Source of the DNA: Cephalotrichum gorgonifer
Lineage: Eukaryota; Ascomycota; Sordariomycetes; Microascales; Microascaceae
Reading direction: 5' to 3'
Length of the DNA stretch: 64,000 nt
Assembly: GCA_900312665.1 (NCBI GenBank)
Contig: ONZQ02000009.1
Location: forward strand, 728,420-792,419
Shown: positions 1 through 11,135 of the stretch, one piece after another
Layout of the letters: every line of letters begins with the position of its first letter
Numbering within the stretch: position 1 is the first letter of the stretch
Notes under the pieces: model-generated
Database searches by the model: none
Told to the model about the DNA's origin: nothing
What the model saw: only the letters and a program-made list of their open reading frames with translations
Position numbers and translations under genes: made by a program

Positions 1-164
1 ATGGTCCCAAACGGTGAACTCAAACACGCAGACCGTAGTCAGGAAGGTCTGACCCATGCTAGTCGACCCCTCCGTGCTGTCGGTCGGCCAATGTTCACAT
101 TTCATTATCGGAAAATTTCCTCTCCCCAACTAAGGTCCCCGATCGCCTACCTATCTTGTACCCC

Positions 165-2268
165 CTACCTCCCCTTGTTGTCGGTAACTTGGTAATACCC
201 CGGCGCATACTCCAGGAGCCACGACCTCTCTACCTTCGTAACGTCTCGTATAAAGATCTTCTTCGACGTCTCCAGTATCTCGTGAAAGATTACCCACTCT
301 GCCTTGCGCGTGAACATGACCGAGTTCGGGTGAGCGTGCAGCACCACGTCCCCGCCGGCGCTCAGAAACGTCCCGTCGGGTTGCATCTTCGCCGCGTGAG
401 CGAAGAACCCCGTCGTCAGGCACCGCCTAATCTGTTCCCCCGCCCTCGCGGGGTCCCGCCCGTTATCCATCTTCACGCCCGACGCCGGTTCGTCGACCCT
501 CATATCTAGCCGCTGCAGGTACCTCTTCAGCTGCGCCCGGATACTGACGGCCCGATCCATGGATTTGTAGTTTAGGTGGTTCTCGTGGCAGAACTTAGAC
601 CCCTGCTTCCCCACCGTCATGAAAGCCTGATAGGCGTTGAGGAGCGTCAGATGGTCGCCCTCGTCGGCCGCGAACTTGGCCCTCGACTCCTCCATCTTCT
701 TGCGCTCTCCCTCGTGGTGGAACCATACGTTCCCCCCGAGACTCGTCATCGCGGCTATCGTCAGCATCTCACTCAGGCATCCGAATGACGGCGCGGAGAG
801 GAGCGCCTTCGCCATCATGGGCTCCAAGGCAAGCTCCGCCATCCTCTTCCCCAGTGGTGTCGTTAGCTTACCATCCTCGTCCAGCGCGCCGAGAGAGTAT
901 AGGAGTTCCAGCGCCTTAACCATGATCTCAGAGGGTGGGGCGCTGAGATAGTCGAAGCGTAGGACGTTGTCTATCCCCAACGCCTTGAGCTGCAGGACGA
1001 TGGGCGCGAGGTTACTTCGCTGCATCTCAGGTGTGTTCGCCTCCGGTAGCTCATCGTAGTCCCCCTTCGTATAGAGTCTAAAGCATTTCCCCGGCTTCGT
1101 CCGGCCGGCCCGGCCGGCGCGTTGCGCGGCGGAGGCCTTTGACGTCGGCGTAACAACGAGGGAGTCGATCGCCGTTTTCGGATTGTAGGCGCGGATCTTA
1201 ACGAATCCGCAGTCGACGACGTAGACGATCCCGTCTATCGTGACGGAGGCTTCGGCTATGTTGGTTGCGAAGACGACCTTTCGCGTGTTCGCGGGCGTCT
1301 CCTGAAAGATGTACATTTGTTGCTCTGTTGTTAAGCCAGCGTATAGTGGTAGAGGGAGCAGTAGCTGCTTTTGCTCGCCAAGGCCATCGACCTGTTCCCT
1401 CACTGCCTCCAGGGCGTCATCTATTTCCTCCCGCCCTGTCAAGAATACCAGGATGTCGCCGTCCTGCTCCCGGCTATGGATATCGACCACGGTTTTGACG
1501 GCCCTTTGAACGTAGTCTTCCGTTGGTGCCTCCAAGTAGAGAATATCGATGGGGTATGACCTCCCTTGAACACTAAGGGTTACAACCTCCTTCTCCTCGT
1601 CTTCCTTTGTAGATGGGCCCCCGTCCCCGGGAAGCTGCGGAACGGCGAAGAACTTGATGAAGTGCTCGGCCTGTATGGTCGCGCTACTAATGATTACGCG
1701 CAAGTCGGGACGGCGTTTCAGTATCTTCTTCAGAAGTCCGAGGAGGATATCGGTGCTGATGGACCTCTCGTGTGCCTCGTCCACCATGATGACCGAGTAT
1801 TGGGTGAGAAGCGGGTTCATCATGGCCTCGCGGATGAGGAGCCCGTCTGTGAGGAATTTTATGCGTGTTGAAGCCGAGGTGGCATCTTCAAAGCGGACAG
1901 AGTATCCCACTTCTTTTCCGACCTCACAGCCGACCTCTTCGGCCACCCTCATGGCTATAGTCGTAGCAGCTACCCGGCGAGGCTACAGGCCCTGTTAGCT
2001 AACATGTACGGGGTAGTTGGGTCCAGAAGCAATTTTGGGGCCATACCTGCGTGATTCCAATCATTTGCCCCTCCGAACACCACCCTGCCTTCTCGAGATA
2101 CTGCGGGATTTGAGTAGTCTTCCCGGACCCTGTCTGGCCAACGACAACAAGTACCTGGTGTGTTTCGACGAGGTACTGGATTTCTCTCTCATGTTTTGCA
2201 ATAGGGAGGAGCCCCGCGGGCTTGTATAGAGCCGGTATGAAAACCGAGTTTATATCGAAGTCCCCCAT
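165..2268 (-). CDS. DEAH-box ATP-dependent RNA helicase, DHX35-like
   Basis: Two exons, 2268-2047 and 1982-165, are joined over a 64-base intron (GTATGG...CTGTAG) to give 679 residues. The join restores the conserved ITQ/PRRVA motif. Seen in order: Walker A GQTGSGKT (about 44-51), DEAH (about 142-145), SAT, then QRAGRAGR (motif VI), followed by the winged-helix/ratchet and OB-fold region ending near VERSWLLEYAPGYY. The helicase core and C-terminal order match DHX35, a DEAH protein linked to spliceosomes, so a role in nuclear RNA remodelling is inferred. The start at 2268 is the first ATG in frame. The N-terminus is about 40 residues shorter than in animal DHX35, so an unseen upstream exon is possible. 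It is divergent from glutathione reductase. Family is sure; exact orthology is less so. Confidence 0.9.
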
Positions 2269-3263
2269 GTTGAGCTTATTCTTGATTGATCTGAGGCACT
2301 CGCTAGACAAGTATCCAATAAGCTGGGTGTGCCGGGAGGTCTTCAAGGATCACCAAACTTCTCTGAGAGCCGACAAAGATGTGACCCACGCACCCGTCAG
2401 TTGACTCTAGTACGCTGAGAAAACATGCTACTTTGAGTATAGTGAGAGGCCGTCATACTGGGGCCACGGAGCATCTCACTGGCGCCCGTGGTTAACAGGA
2501 AGATGAGAATATCGCAGTCTGGCTCATCACCTCAGTCAACGGGTTGGTGCCGTAGCAGCTTATGTAATAATGGGCTACCTGTCGCCAAATTGGGCAACCA
2601 AGATTAATACTCACACCACCCACATGGCCATGAGAAATCTTGCCACTTTAGCGTCTGGCTATTGCTGATAAAGCCATGAGCTTGCTTCTGACAAATCTTC
2701 CGAATAATTTGGAATGGGGCAAGTCGCATCTTTACTGCTATCATAACGTTAGACGGGGGGGATTATCACGGATTCCCTCCGCGTTTACTCATTTGACGTC
2801 ATCCAAGACATGTCCGCTGCAAGCCTGGCATCTCCAACGCACATTGCGTCCCCATGGGCCGCTGTATCCTTTATCTATTCATTATCCATTGGATAGTCCT
2901 TCCAAATGATGTCGAGTTTGTTGAAGGTCTCGGGTAATGTATCGAACGTCGAGTGTTGAGGGTCTCCTGGAGTCTTGATCCATGTTCTCTTAGGCGCTGC
3001 GGGGTTGAAAAGTACCTGCCGCTAACCCCAAGGAGATGGCCCAGCCTGCAACGCAGCTTTGTGTGTCATCTGTCGGAGCTCCAACGCGCCAAACTCTTCT
3101 CCGGACACCCTGTGCAGCCGCCTGTGGTGTACCCCCGGAATGACCGATTTGATTTGAAATCTCCGTGACGCCATAACACGAACACTTTTGTCCTGCAGCT
3201 GCGCGGTATATAATGCTATCGTAACCCCGCCATCTCCCACGCTGCCATATTTCCAAAATCTCC
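2269..3263. other. Divergent intergenic region, helicase / glutathione reductase
   Basis: This holds the two promoters and 5' leaders of divergent genes. No open frame in it resembles a protein. A TATA-like element lies at its right end. A missing first exon of the helicase could lie in its left third. Confidence 0.6.
3207..3213 (+). promoter_or_regulatory. TATA-like element of glutathione reductase
   Basis: TATATAA lies 51 bases before the first ATG of the reductase. This spacing is short for a TATA-driven start, so transcription may begin near or inside the presequence codons. That would favour the shorter product. Confidence 0.4.
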
Positions 3264-4873
3264 ATGCGCCTCTTTGCAGTTTTAACTAGAGCCTCGCTCG
3301 TGTCTTCGCAATCCTCCGCAGCCCAGTCTCGCCTAGGCGCCATTTCACGACAGTTGTCTTATTCGTCCACAGCCATGGCTCCCATTAGTACGGAGACGGA
3401 CTACCTGGTCATCGGAGGTGGTAGTGGCGGCCTCGCCTCTGGGAGGATGGCCAGCGCTCGCTTTGGAGCGAAGACCATGGTCATCGAGGGCAGCAGGCTG
3501 GGAGGAACTTGTGTCAATGTTGGGTGAGTACATATCCTAACTTACGGGCAACCGTCCGCAGCGTCCAAGAACCAAGTTCATGCTGACCTCGCGACCCCCC
3601 AATTTACAGATGCGTGCCCAAGAAAGTGACGTTCAATGCCGCCGCCATCGCTGAAACCATCCACAACGCTAAGGCCTACGGGTTTTCCGTCCAAGAAACT
3701 GCTCCTTTCGACTGGACAACCTTCAAGAACAAGCGAGACGCGTACGTCAAGAGATTAAACGGCATCTACGAGCGTAACCTCAATAAGGATGGTGTCGAGT
3801 ACGTCCACGGATGGGCGAAACTCCTATCGAAGAACGAGGTGGAGGTGACGACGGACGACGGCACGAAGTCCGTAGTCAGGGCGAAAAAGATCCTGCTCGC
3901 GATGGGCGGCAACCCCACACCCCCTCCCAGCATCCCCGGCGCAGACTACGGCATCAATAGCGATGGGTTCTTCGACATCGAGAAGAGACCCGGCAAGGTT
4001 GCGCTTGTCGGCGCGGGCTACATCGCTGTCGAGTTTGCTGGCATGTTCCACACGCTCGGCACTGAGACTCATCTTTTCATCCGCCATAAGACTTTCCTCC
4101 GCAGTTTCGACCCCATGATCCAGGAGACGGTAACCAAGGAGTATCAGCGGATCGGCGTCAATCTCCACCAGGAGTCCCATGTCTCTAGGGTAGAGAAGGA
4201 TGCGTCCACCGGGAAGTTGACTATCACTTACAAGACGGCCGATGGGACGGAGTCTGTTGTATCGGACGTTGACCATTTGATCTGGGCAATCGGGCGCGAC
4301 CCCGCCACGAAGGACGTGGGGCTCGAGAAGGCTGGCGTCGAGCTAACCAGCAAGGGCCACGTCGTTGTTGACCAGTACCAAAACACCAACGTCGAGGGTG
4401 TATACGCGCTGGGCGACATCACCGGCCAGGTGGAGCTGACGCCCGTCGCTATTGCCGCCGGACGCCGACTCTCCGAGAGGCTCTTCGGCGGAGAGCAGTT
4501 CTCTACGGCGAGGCTCGACTACGACAACATACCCTCCGTCGTCTTTGCGCACCCCGAGGTGGGCAGCATCGGCCTCTCGGAGCCACAGGCGATTGCCAAG
4601 TACGGCGAGGAGAACATCAAGGTGTACAAGACCGGTTTTACGGCCATGTACTACAGCATGATGGAGCCCGAGGAGAAGGGGCCTACCAACTACAAGCTCA
4701 TCGTCACCGGGCCGGAGGAAAAGGTTGTTGGCCTCCACATCATGGGTCTTGGGAGCGGGGAGATGCTTCAGGGCTTTGGGGTTGCGATCAAGATGGGAGC
4801 TACGAAGAGTGACTTTGATAGATGTGTTGCGATTCACCCGACCAGCGCAGAGGAAATTGTTACTCTTAAATAG
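3264..4873 (+). CDS. GLR1: Glutathione reductase (NADPH)
   Basis: This flavoenzyme reduces glutathione disulfide with NADPH, in cytosol and mitochondria. Exons are 3264-3523 and 3610-4873 (86-base intron), giving 507 residues. The intron falls inside the redox-active site and the join restores GTCVNVGCVPKK. Also seen: the FAD dinucleotide motif VIGGGSGG, the NADPH motif VGAGYIAVEFAG, and the C-terminal HPTSAEE that supplies the catalytic His-Glu pair. Residues 1-37 are rich in Arg, Ser and Ala and free of acidic residues, like a mitochondrial presequence. A second ATG in good context (agccATGg, 3375) begins MAPIST just before the FAD domain. Yeast GLR1 makes mitochondrial and cytosolic forms from two starts in this way, so the same is inferred here. 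Confidence 0.96.
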
Positions 4874-5235
4874 TAGAAACTGTTAAGAATGGTTTGGGCA
4901 GAGGACACAGCTACCCTCAAGTAGGGGAAGCTGCTACTAAAGTCTTGAGCACCGCCACGCCGGGATGGGCCTTTGCCTTGGAGAGGTGGTTTATACAAAC
5001 CGTAATATCAATATAGATATGTATGAATGAGCTTGTTCCTGCAGGTGTATTATTCTGTTAATATTTAATCATGCATAATGTTCAGGAGGAAATGTGTGAG
5101 AGATGGAGTCCAAGGTCTTATTTAGGCGTTGAAGTACCTCAACAGTAGGTAACTCATGCATCTCCAACCTGAAGTCGCATTAATGGTGTTTCCTCCCCAG
5201 CACTCACTTGCCAGTTGGCTGTTCATGGGCTAGGT

Positions 5236-5241
5236 CACGTG
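5236..5241. promoter_or_regulatory. CACGTG E-box
   Basis: CACGTG, within GTCACGTG, lies about 325 bases before the scd6 start. It is the core site of basic helix-loop-helix factors. Function is inferred from position only. Confidence 0.35.
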
Positions 5242-5275
5242 GGTTGCACCTAGTGACCTCTTGGTGAAGTTTCCG

Positions 5276-5280
5276 CCAAT
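5276..5280 (+). promoter_or_regulatory. CCAAT box
   Basis: GCCAATCAG carries the pentanucleotide bound by the HAP/CBF complex in fungi. It lies 35 bases after the E-box and about 285 bases before the scd6 start. Confidence 0.35.
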
Positions 5281-5565
5281 CAGAGGCTGTCTTCTCCCAG
5301 CCTCCCATACCCCACTAGCTCCCTCTCCAACAGCTCAGACCAGACCACAAAACTTTGCACAGAAACACACCACATTCTAATCATCTCACCCACCACCTTG
5401 TACACCAGCAACACTCCCTGTCCGTGACCTGCCCATCACGGACCCTGGGATAACCCATCTTCTTTTATCTCTTTGTTCTTTCGTTCTTAATCTTTCATTC
5501 GCGTTTTCGCGCGTTTTCGGTTCTTAAGCCTGTCGCGTGCTTAACGCTTCTACCTACAATCACAC

Positions 5566-7604
5566 ATGTCCGAATACATAGGGTAAGCCTCATCATTTTA
5601 CTGTGAGCTTCTGCCCCCATTGGCTACAGCCTGCTAACAATGTCCTCTTAGATCGCGTATATCCCTCATCTCGAAGAGCGATATTCGGTTTGTCTACCTC
5701 GCCTGATGTCTTACCCCGCGTCGGGTGCGTCCTCGCTAACCCGGCGGATTCCCCGACCGTAGCTATGTTGGTACTCTGCATCAGATCAACTCGGAGCAAT
5801 CGACTGTTTCCCTAGAGAATGTCAAGTCGCATGGGACTGAAGGGAGGAAGTCGAACCCAGAAGATGAGATTGCCGCGTCCGACCAGGTCTACGAATACAT
5901 CATCTTCCGAGGCAGCGACGTGAAGGACCTGCGGATTGAGCAGCAGCCTGCGAAGGAAACAAAGCCCAGCGCTGTCCCCAGTGACCCAGCTATCCTTGGA
6001 GTGAGTTTATTCCCCCTATCCAAACTTGCCTATGGCTGCCGTCTGTCTTTATGATGAAATATTTCGGATGTAAAACTATTGTCACCTCTGAATGCGCAAA
6101 ATTCTGTTGAGATTTCCGTTGCCTTCCTTCTGATCATCAGACGCCACACTTTTTCTTGCCCACACTACCATCTACTGCTATTCCCCTCAAGATAGCTAAC
6201 AAAATTTGTTTATCATAATAGGCTCGGCCTCGACCTGATGCCCAGCAGGATTCCAGTGCCCAGGCCCCAGTCCCTGCCGGCCCCGCTTTCTCCCAGCCTG
6301 GTCATCCAGGTCCTCCGCAGTTCAACGAAAACTTCTACGGCCCGCCTCCTGGATCATGGGGCCGTGGTGGCCCAGGGCCTGGTCATGGCCCCGGTCCTGG
6401 TCCTGCCTTTAACAATATGCCATACCCACCTCCCCCAGGATGGTATCCCCCTCCCCAGGGCTTCCCGCATGGTCCGGGTGGCCCTGGCCCCTGGAACCCC
6501 AACTTCCCATACCCTCCCAATATCCCCAATGCTCCCATGCACCCGCACCCGGATCAAAACCAGAAATCTCGAGCGACTCCAGCTGGCACTGTTGGCACTC
6601 CTGGAACGGATGCCAAGCAAGGTCTAAGCGGAGCTGCTCCCAGTCCCAAACAAGTTCCTCCCACCCAGGCTGCTCAGCCTCCGACTGAGCCAAAGTCCCT
6701 CGGCCAAGGCGCCCCTAAGCCTCAGCCTGCGGCCGACTCGAAGGCCGCGACCGAGAAGGGCGGCCCTCAACCCACTAGTAAGACGATCGCATCACCTGGT
6801 GTTGAGTCGGCTCCCACGGGGCCCAAGAACACACGTATAACCCCGGTGGTCCCCGTTGTTCCCAGACCGTTCCCTGTCCCTACTAGTATCTCGGCCGGGG
6901 CGGTGGCGACTGGCACTCCTGCTCCCGGTGCGGCTATTCAGGATGCAACCGAGGCCGCCAAGGCGGCTGTTGCCCTTGCGATGGCCAATATGGAGACCGG
7001 AAACAATGCTGGCCAGGGCCAGGCACAGAATGGGTCTACCATGGACAACCTGGCCAAGAGGGTGGATGAGATGCGAGTGAACGCCGGGCGTGGTGACCAT
7101 CCTGGGCGCGGTCGCGGTCGCGGTGGACGTGGTGGGGCCTCCAAGGTCGAGGTGCCCAAGACCGACTTTGACTTTGCAGAGTCCAATGCCAAGTTTAACA
7201 AGGAAGACCTAGCCAAGGCGGCTTCTGCCGGGTCTCCTATTGGCGATGGTGCTAGTGGCCCTAGTGGTCAAGCTACCCAGTCAGATATTAGCGAGAAGGC
7301 TGTCGACCCAGATGTCTACAACAAGAAACGCTCCTTCTTCGACAATATCTCTAGCGAAGCCAAGGATCGAGCTAACAGTGGCGGGCAGAAGCCCGGTGGG
7401 CGCGAGTGGCGCGGCGAGGAGCAGCGGAAGAACATTGAAACTTTTGGCCAGGGAAGCGTCGACGGTGGCCACCGAAACTACCGAGGACGTGGCCGTGGCC
7501 GTGGCGGCTCGCGGGGACGAGGCTACCAGAACCGGGGCGGGCCAGGAGGATACCGAGGCCAGGGTGCTGGGGCCCCCTCCTCGACGCCAACTGCAGGGCA
7601 GTAG
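5566..7604 (+). CDS. SCD6: LSm14/Scd6 family mRNP protein
   Basis: This is a translational repressor and decapping partner found in P-bodies. Four exons, 5566-5582, 5652-5687, 5763-6000 and 6222-7604, give 557 residues; introns are 69, 75 and 221 bases. Exon 1 encodes only MSEYI plus part of a Gly. The joins rebuild the LSm domain (about residues 1-80: SRISLISKSDIRYVGTLH, then YEYIIFRGSDVKDLRI). After a long Pro/Gly/Gln-rich linker come the FDF motif (DFDFAESNAKF, about 411-421), the FFD box (YNKKRSFFDN, about 463-472), the TFG box (ETFGQGS, about 503-509) and a C-terminal RGG/RG tract. That order is diagnostic of the family, whose FDF region binds the Dhh1 helicase. A further RG-rich patch sits just before the FDF motif. 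Confidence 0.95.
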
Positions 7605-8900
7605 GTGGCCTCGCGCAGCTTCCCATTCAGCCTTGGCGAGCTATGTTTATGCCTGATGGTCTCATATTACTGGTGCCATCATACGAGCGAAATATCACCA
7701 CGACAGCGTCTATGCATTCTCTTTCGAAGTAATGACATGATCGAATCTTTGTCGCCAGGTCGGCAGATTTGACGTCCCTCCAGCATCAGGTGGCTTGTCG
7801 TTTCTTAGTCGACTGGTGTTGTGTGCCACCATGCACAAGCAGATCGACTTTTCGGTCATGTTTCTTTCTTCTCTTTCTTCTTGTTTCTTGTTCTTTGCTG
7901 TACTTCAATCTGGAAACGTCTTTTGACTGGGCGAACTGGAGTCACCTAAGTGTGGCATATGATGCTCGGATACCAGGAGTGTAGGTATGGGGAATGGAGT
8001 TTTACGGGGTATTCGCCTACGAGGAAGATGCTTATGCTAGGCTGAGCATTGATCCCAATTTTGGCACGGAACTGGTTCATGAAGGCGAGGCATTCGCAGG
8101 CCTAACAGGGATAGGGAGGGAATCTGATGAAGCCTTCTCTTATGGAAGCGTTCAATGAAGGGTATGACAATGCATATATGGAGGTGCAAGTGGAAGACAA
8201 AAAGATCAACGGAGGGTTGTCCGATTTACGTTCTTCAGACTGTCATGAACATAGGATTCAGGGTGGTAGAATTACAATGGGCTTGTGGCACTCTGCACAA
8301 GTTCTGCTTGCTCCTGAAGACAGGCCAATATAATATGTGGACAGCCCAAGGCTTCTCTCCCCAGCTCTGATACCCGTTCAAAATTGTGCTTGAGAGAATT
8401 CCACCAGGGTCTGCTTTCATTTCAGCATTCCAATCTGGGATGTATGAGTACATGACATCTATTTGATAAGTGTGACTAGCCTGAGTCTGTGCGGTCAATA
8501 GTAGGGTCCATGAAGCATTTACTTTTGTATACTTAGTTGCACTTTGCACAATGTTAGGGGATTGACTGCCATGTGGGGTTATGATATCTTGAGGAACATG
8601 TAATGAGCTGGAGGCCCAGAGAGTGACCTCATGGACTATGTGCGAGTAATACTTCTAAGGTTCAGGCTTACAATTAGTTATTGGTTCTGTCCCGTATGAC
8701 GCATTCGGCGGGCACCACCCCACCCCACATCAAAAACCACTATGGTACTTCTACTGTTGAAAACAAGCACGCATCAACCCCACCATAGCAATTTCCACCT
8801 ACCAGGAGATCTTCAACTCAACATCAACAACAAGAACACCAACGCCCTCTAGTACTCTACCTTCTTTTCCTCCTTCACAGACAAAAGAGAATAGAGATCC
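7605..8900. other. Intergenic region after scd6
   Basis: About 1.3 kb without a supportable gene: 3' untranslated sequence of scd6, then the promoter and A/C-rich leader of the next gene. A 104-codon reverse frame at 8235-8549 looks accidental. Confidence 0.5.
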
Positions 8901-11135
8901 ATGTCAAGCCGACAGCTACGCAAAATCCGGCAGCAGCAGGAGCTGTTGATCGCCAGAAAGCCCGAGGAAGACGGGGAGTCGGGGGAGGAAGAGGAAGTCC
9001 CTCTGGCAAGACCTAGGGCCAGCTTGTTCGCTGCCCTCAGTACTGGTAATGACGACGACGATGACGATGACGCCAACGATAACGAGGATGCGGAGGAACG
9101 GGAGGGCGTAGCGGACCGAGACGACGAGCAGACGCCACCCGCGGCGACACCAAAGAAGAAGAAGAAGAAGAAGAAGAAGGCGAAGGGGAAGAAGAAGCAG
9201 GGTCCCAGCGACACAACAAATCCCGACGAGGATGAAATCGACAGAGCACTAAAGGAACTTAATATTCAGCCCCGCGCCTCCCCCGGCGGTGGTGTGTCGC
9301 CCGGCGGCGGCCCGGCTCGGGAGGGCCCGGGCGTCTTGGAGATAAATCCTTACCACCTCAGGGCTGTCCATGAGATGAAATCACTCTTTGGGAGGGAGGT
9401 TATCGAAGCCGCGAGGTTGGAAGAGGAGGCAGAGGCGCACGCCGCACGCCGGCGGATGCTACATGGCGGACAGAGAGAGGTCGATCTGGAGACGTATCTG
9501 AAGGGCGATCCAGGGAAGAAGTTGCCTGAGGTTACGCTGCGGCGGAATATATTTATCCAGGGCAAGGATAACTGGCCACGGGCGGCGGCGGGGGGTTTGG
9601 TGATGCGAGAGGTGGGGAATAATGGGGATGGGTCAACGGAGTTTACCTTTGTACATGAGAAACAGTATGATGCGGCGCAGACGATATTCTTCCATTGCGT
9701 CGGGGTTGGTGATCCGATGCGGATGGTCCACCTTCTCAAGCAATTCCGTGAGTTCACACCCGCTTTTATCTTACTTCTTTTCTTCTTCTCGAGCTTGAAA
9801 TAGACGGGCTGACTGACCATCCGAATAGCATATCATGTCTCTACGCTGCTACAGGTCAGCGCTTTCGCGAAGCAAGACCAGAATCAGGCTCTCGCAGCCG
9901 ACCTCTGTGAGCGCGCCCTCTTCAGCTTCGGGAGGGTGACACTATCGTCGTTCAGGCAGAACCTAGAAAGGGGTAGGGCGAGGCTGGACTTCCGCAGGCC
10001 GGAGAACCGGCAGTTCTGGCTTGCGGGGTACCACTACCTCAAAAGTCTCATACGGAAGGGGACAAATAGGACGGCTCTCGAATGGGCTAAGCTTCTATTC
10101 GCGCTAGACCCGGAGCGAGACCCCTACGGGATGAACCACCTCATTCACATCCTCGCTGTGCGGAGCCACCAACCCGCGTGGCTGGAGAGCTTCATCGACA
10201 CGTTTAAGGACGGGTCTCTGTACGGAGAGATGAGGTACTACAGAAACTCGCTGATACTGGGTTGGATCCAAAATCAAGAGGACGCGAAGGCGAAGGCGCG
10301 ACTCGTCGAGGAGATCGAGGCGACACCCTGGCTCTACTGCGCGCTGTTGCAGGCCCTTGGCCTGGACGCCCCGCCCTCGGTCTGGGGTGTGCAACCTCCT
10401 GGGGAGGTTGATGCCTTCTACACGGCGCTGTACATCGAAATGACAAAGGACCTGTGGAACTACCCGCGCTACACCAGCATCCTCAAGGAGGCGACGGCCC
10501 TCGCGAAAAAGCAGAGTGACCTGAAGTCTACGAACGCTGTCCTTGAGCTACGGACGGCGCGGTTCGTGTACCTAGAAGGGAACACGAAGCTGATGGGGCT
10601 CGTTCCAAGGCATTACCTGGAGAGGCAGCCCAATTACGAGTTCGACCCGCTGCCGCCGGACAAGGCGACGAATATCTTCTCGGGGCACGGGACGGCGCTA
10701 GCGTTTGAGGAGCCTGCAGAGGATAATAGGGTGAGGGACTGGATGAGAGGATTAGAGGCTCGGGCGCGGCGGGCGCAGCAGGCGGGGGTAGTAGAAGAGG
10801 AGAGTAATGACGAGGGTGACATCCCCGAGGAGCTTAGAGATGTTATATTTGGGGGCGGCGACGAGAGTGGAAGTGAATGGGAGGTGGCGGGCGATAATCA
10901 AGGTGGGATCGAGAGGGCTGAGGGGCTAGAAACGGGAGAGAATCTCCCATCGATACAGCAGAGTATCTACGACACTCTGATGCAAATATTTAGCGGTAGG
11001 CAACGCGCGGCGGAGAGTGGCGAGGGGGGTGGCGAGGGGCCCCGTGATGGGGACGGCGAGGGTGAGGGTGAGACAGTCGAGGACGCGGATCCTACTGGGC
11101 TTCCTGGGGCGTGGCCCGAAGGTGAGGGCAGATAG
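8901..11135 (+). CDS. RQC1: TCF25/Rqc1 family ribosome quality control protein
   Basis: Exons 8901-9747 and 9829-11135 (81-base intron) give 717 residues. The first part has the Rqc1/TCF25 layout: MSSRQLRKIRQQQ at the start, an acidic Asp/Glu stretch, a Lys-rich stretch, then RALKELNIQ and INPYHLRAVHEMKSLFG. The join gives KQFPYHVSTLLQ and leads into the TCF25 domain (RENRQFWLAGYHYLKSLI-like helices, DPYGMNHLIHILA). Yeast Rqc1 works with Ltn1 and Rqc2 on stalled 60S subunits and helps ubiquitination of trapped nascent chains, so that role is inferred. The C-terminus, rich in Glu and Gly, is low complexity. The pyrimidine-rich intron contains an in-frame stop, which confirms it must be spliced. 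Confidence 0.9.
9153..9179 (+). repeat. (AAG)9 microsatellite in rqc1 exon 1
   Basis: Nine exact AAG copies encode the poly-Lys part of the basic stretch. The length may vary between strains without breaking the frame. Confidence 0.9.

Larger units (their letters stand above)
4874..5565. other. Intergenic region with scd6 promoter
   Basis: It contains the 3' end of the reductase transcript and the promoter and pyrimidine-rich leader of the Scd6 gene. An E-box and a CCAAT box are visible; no coding frame is credible. Confidence 0.6.

Noticed and set aside
8235..8549. 104-codon reverse frame after scd6
   Set aside because: It lies in probable 3' untranslated sequence and has no conserved-looking segment.
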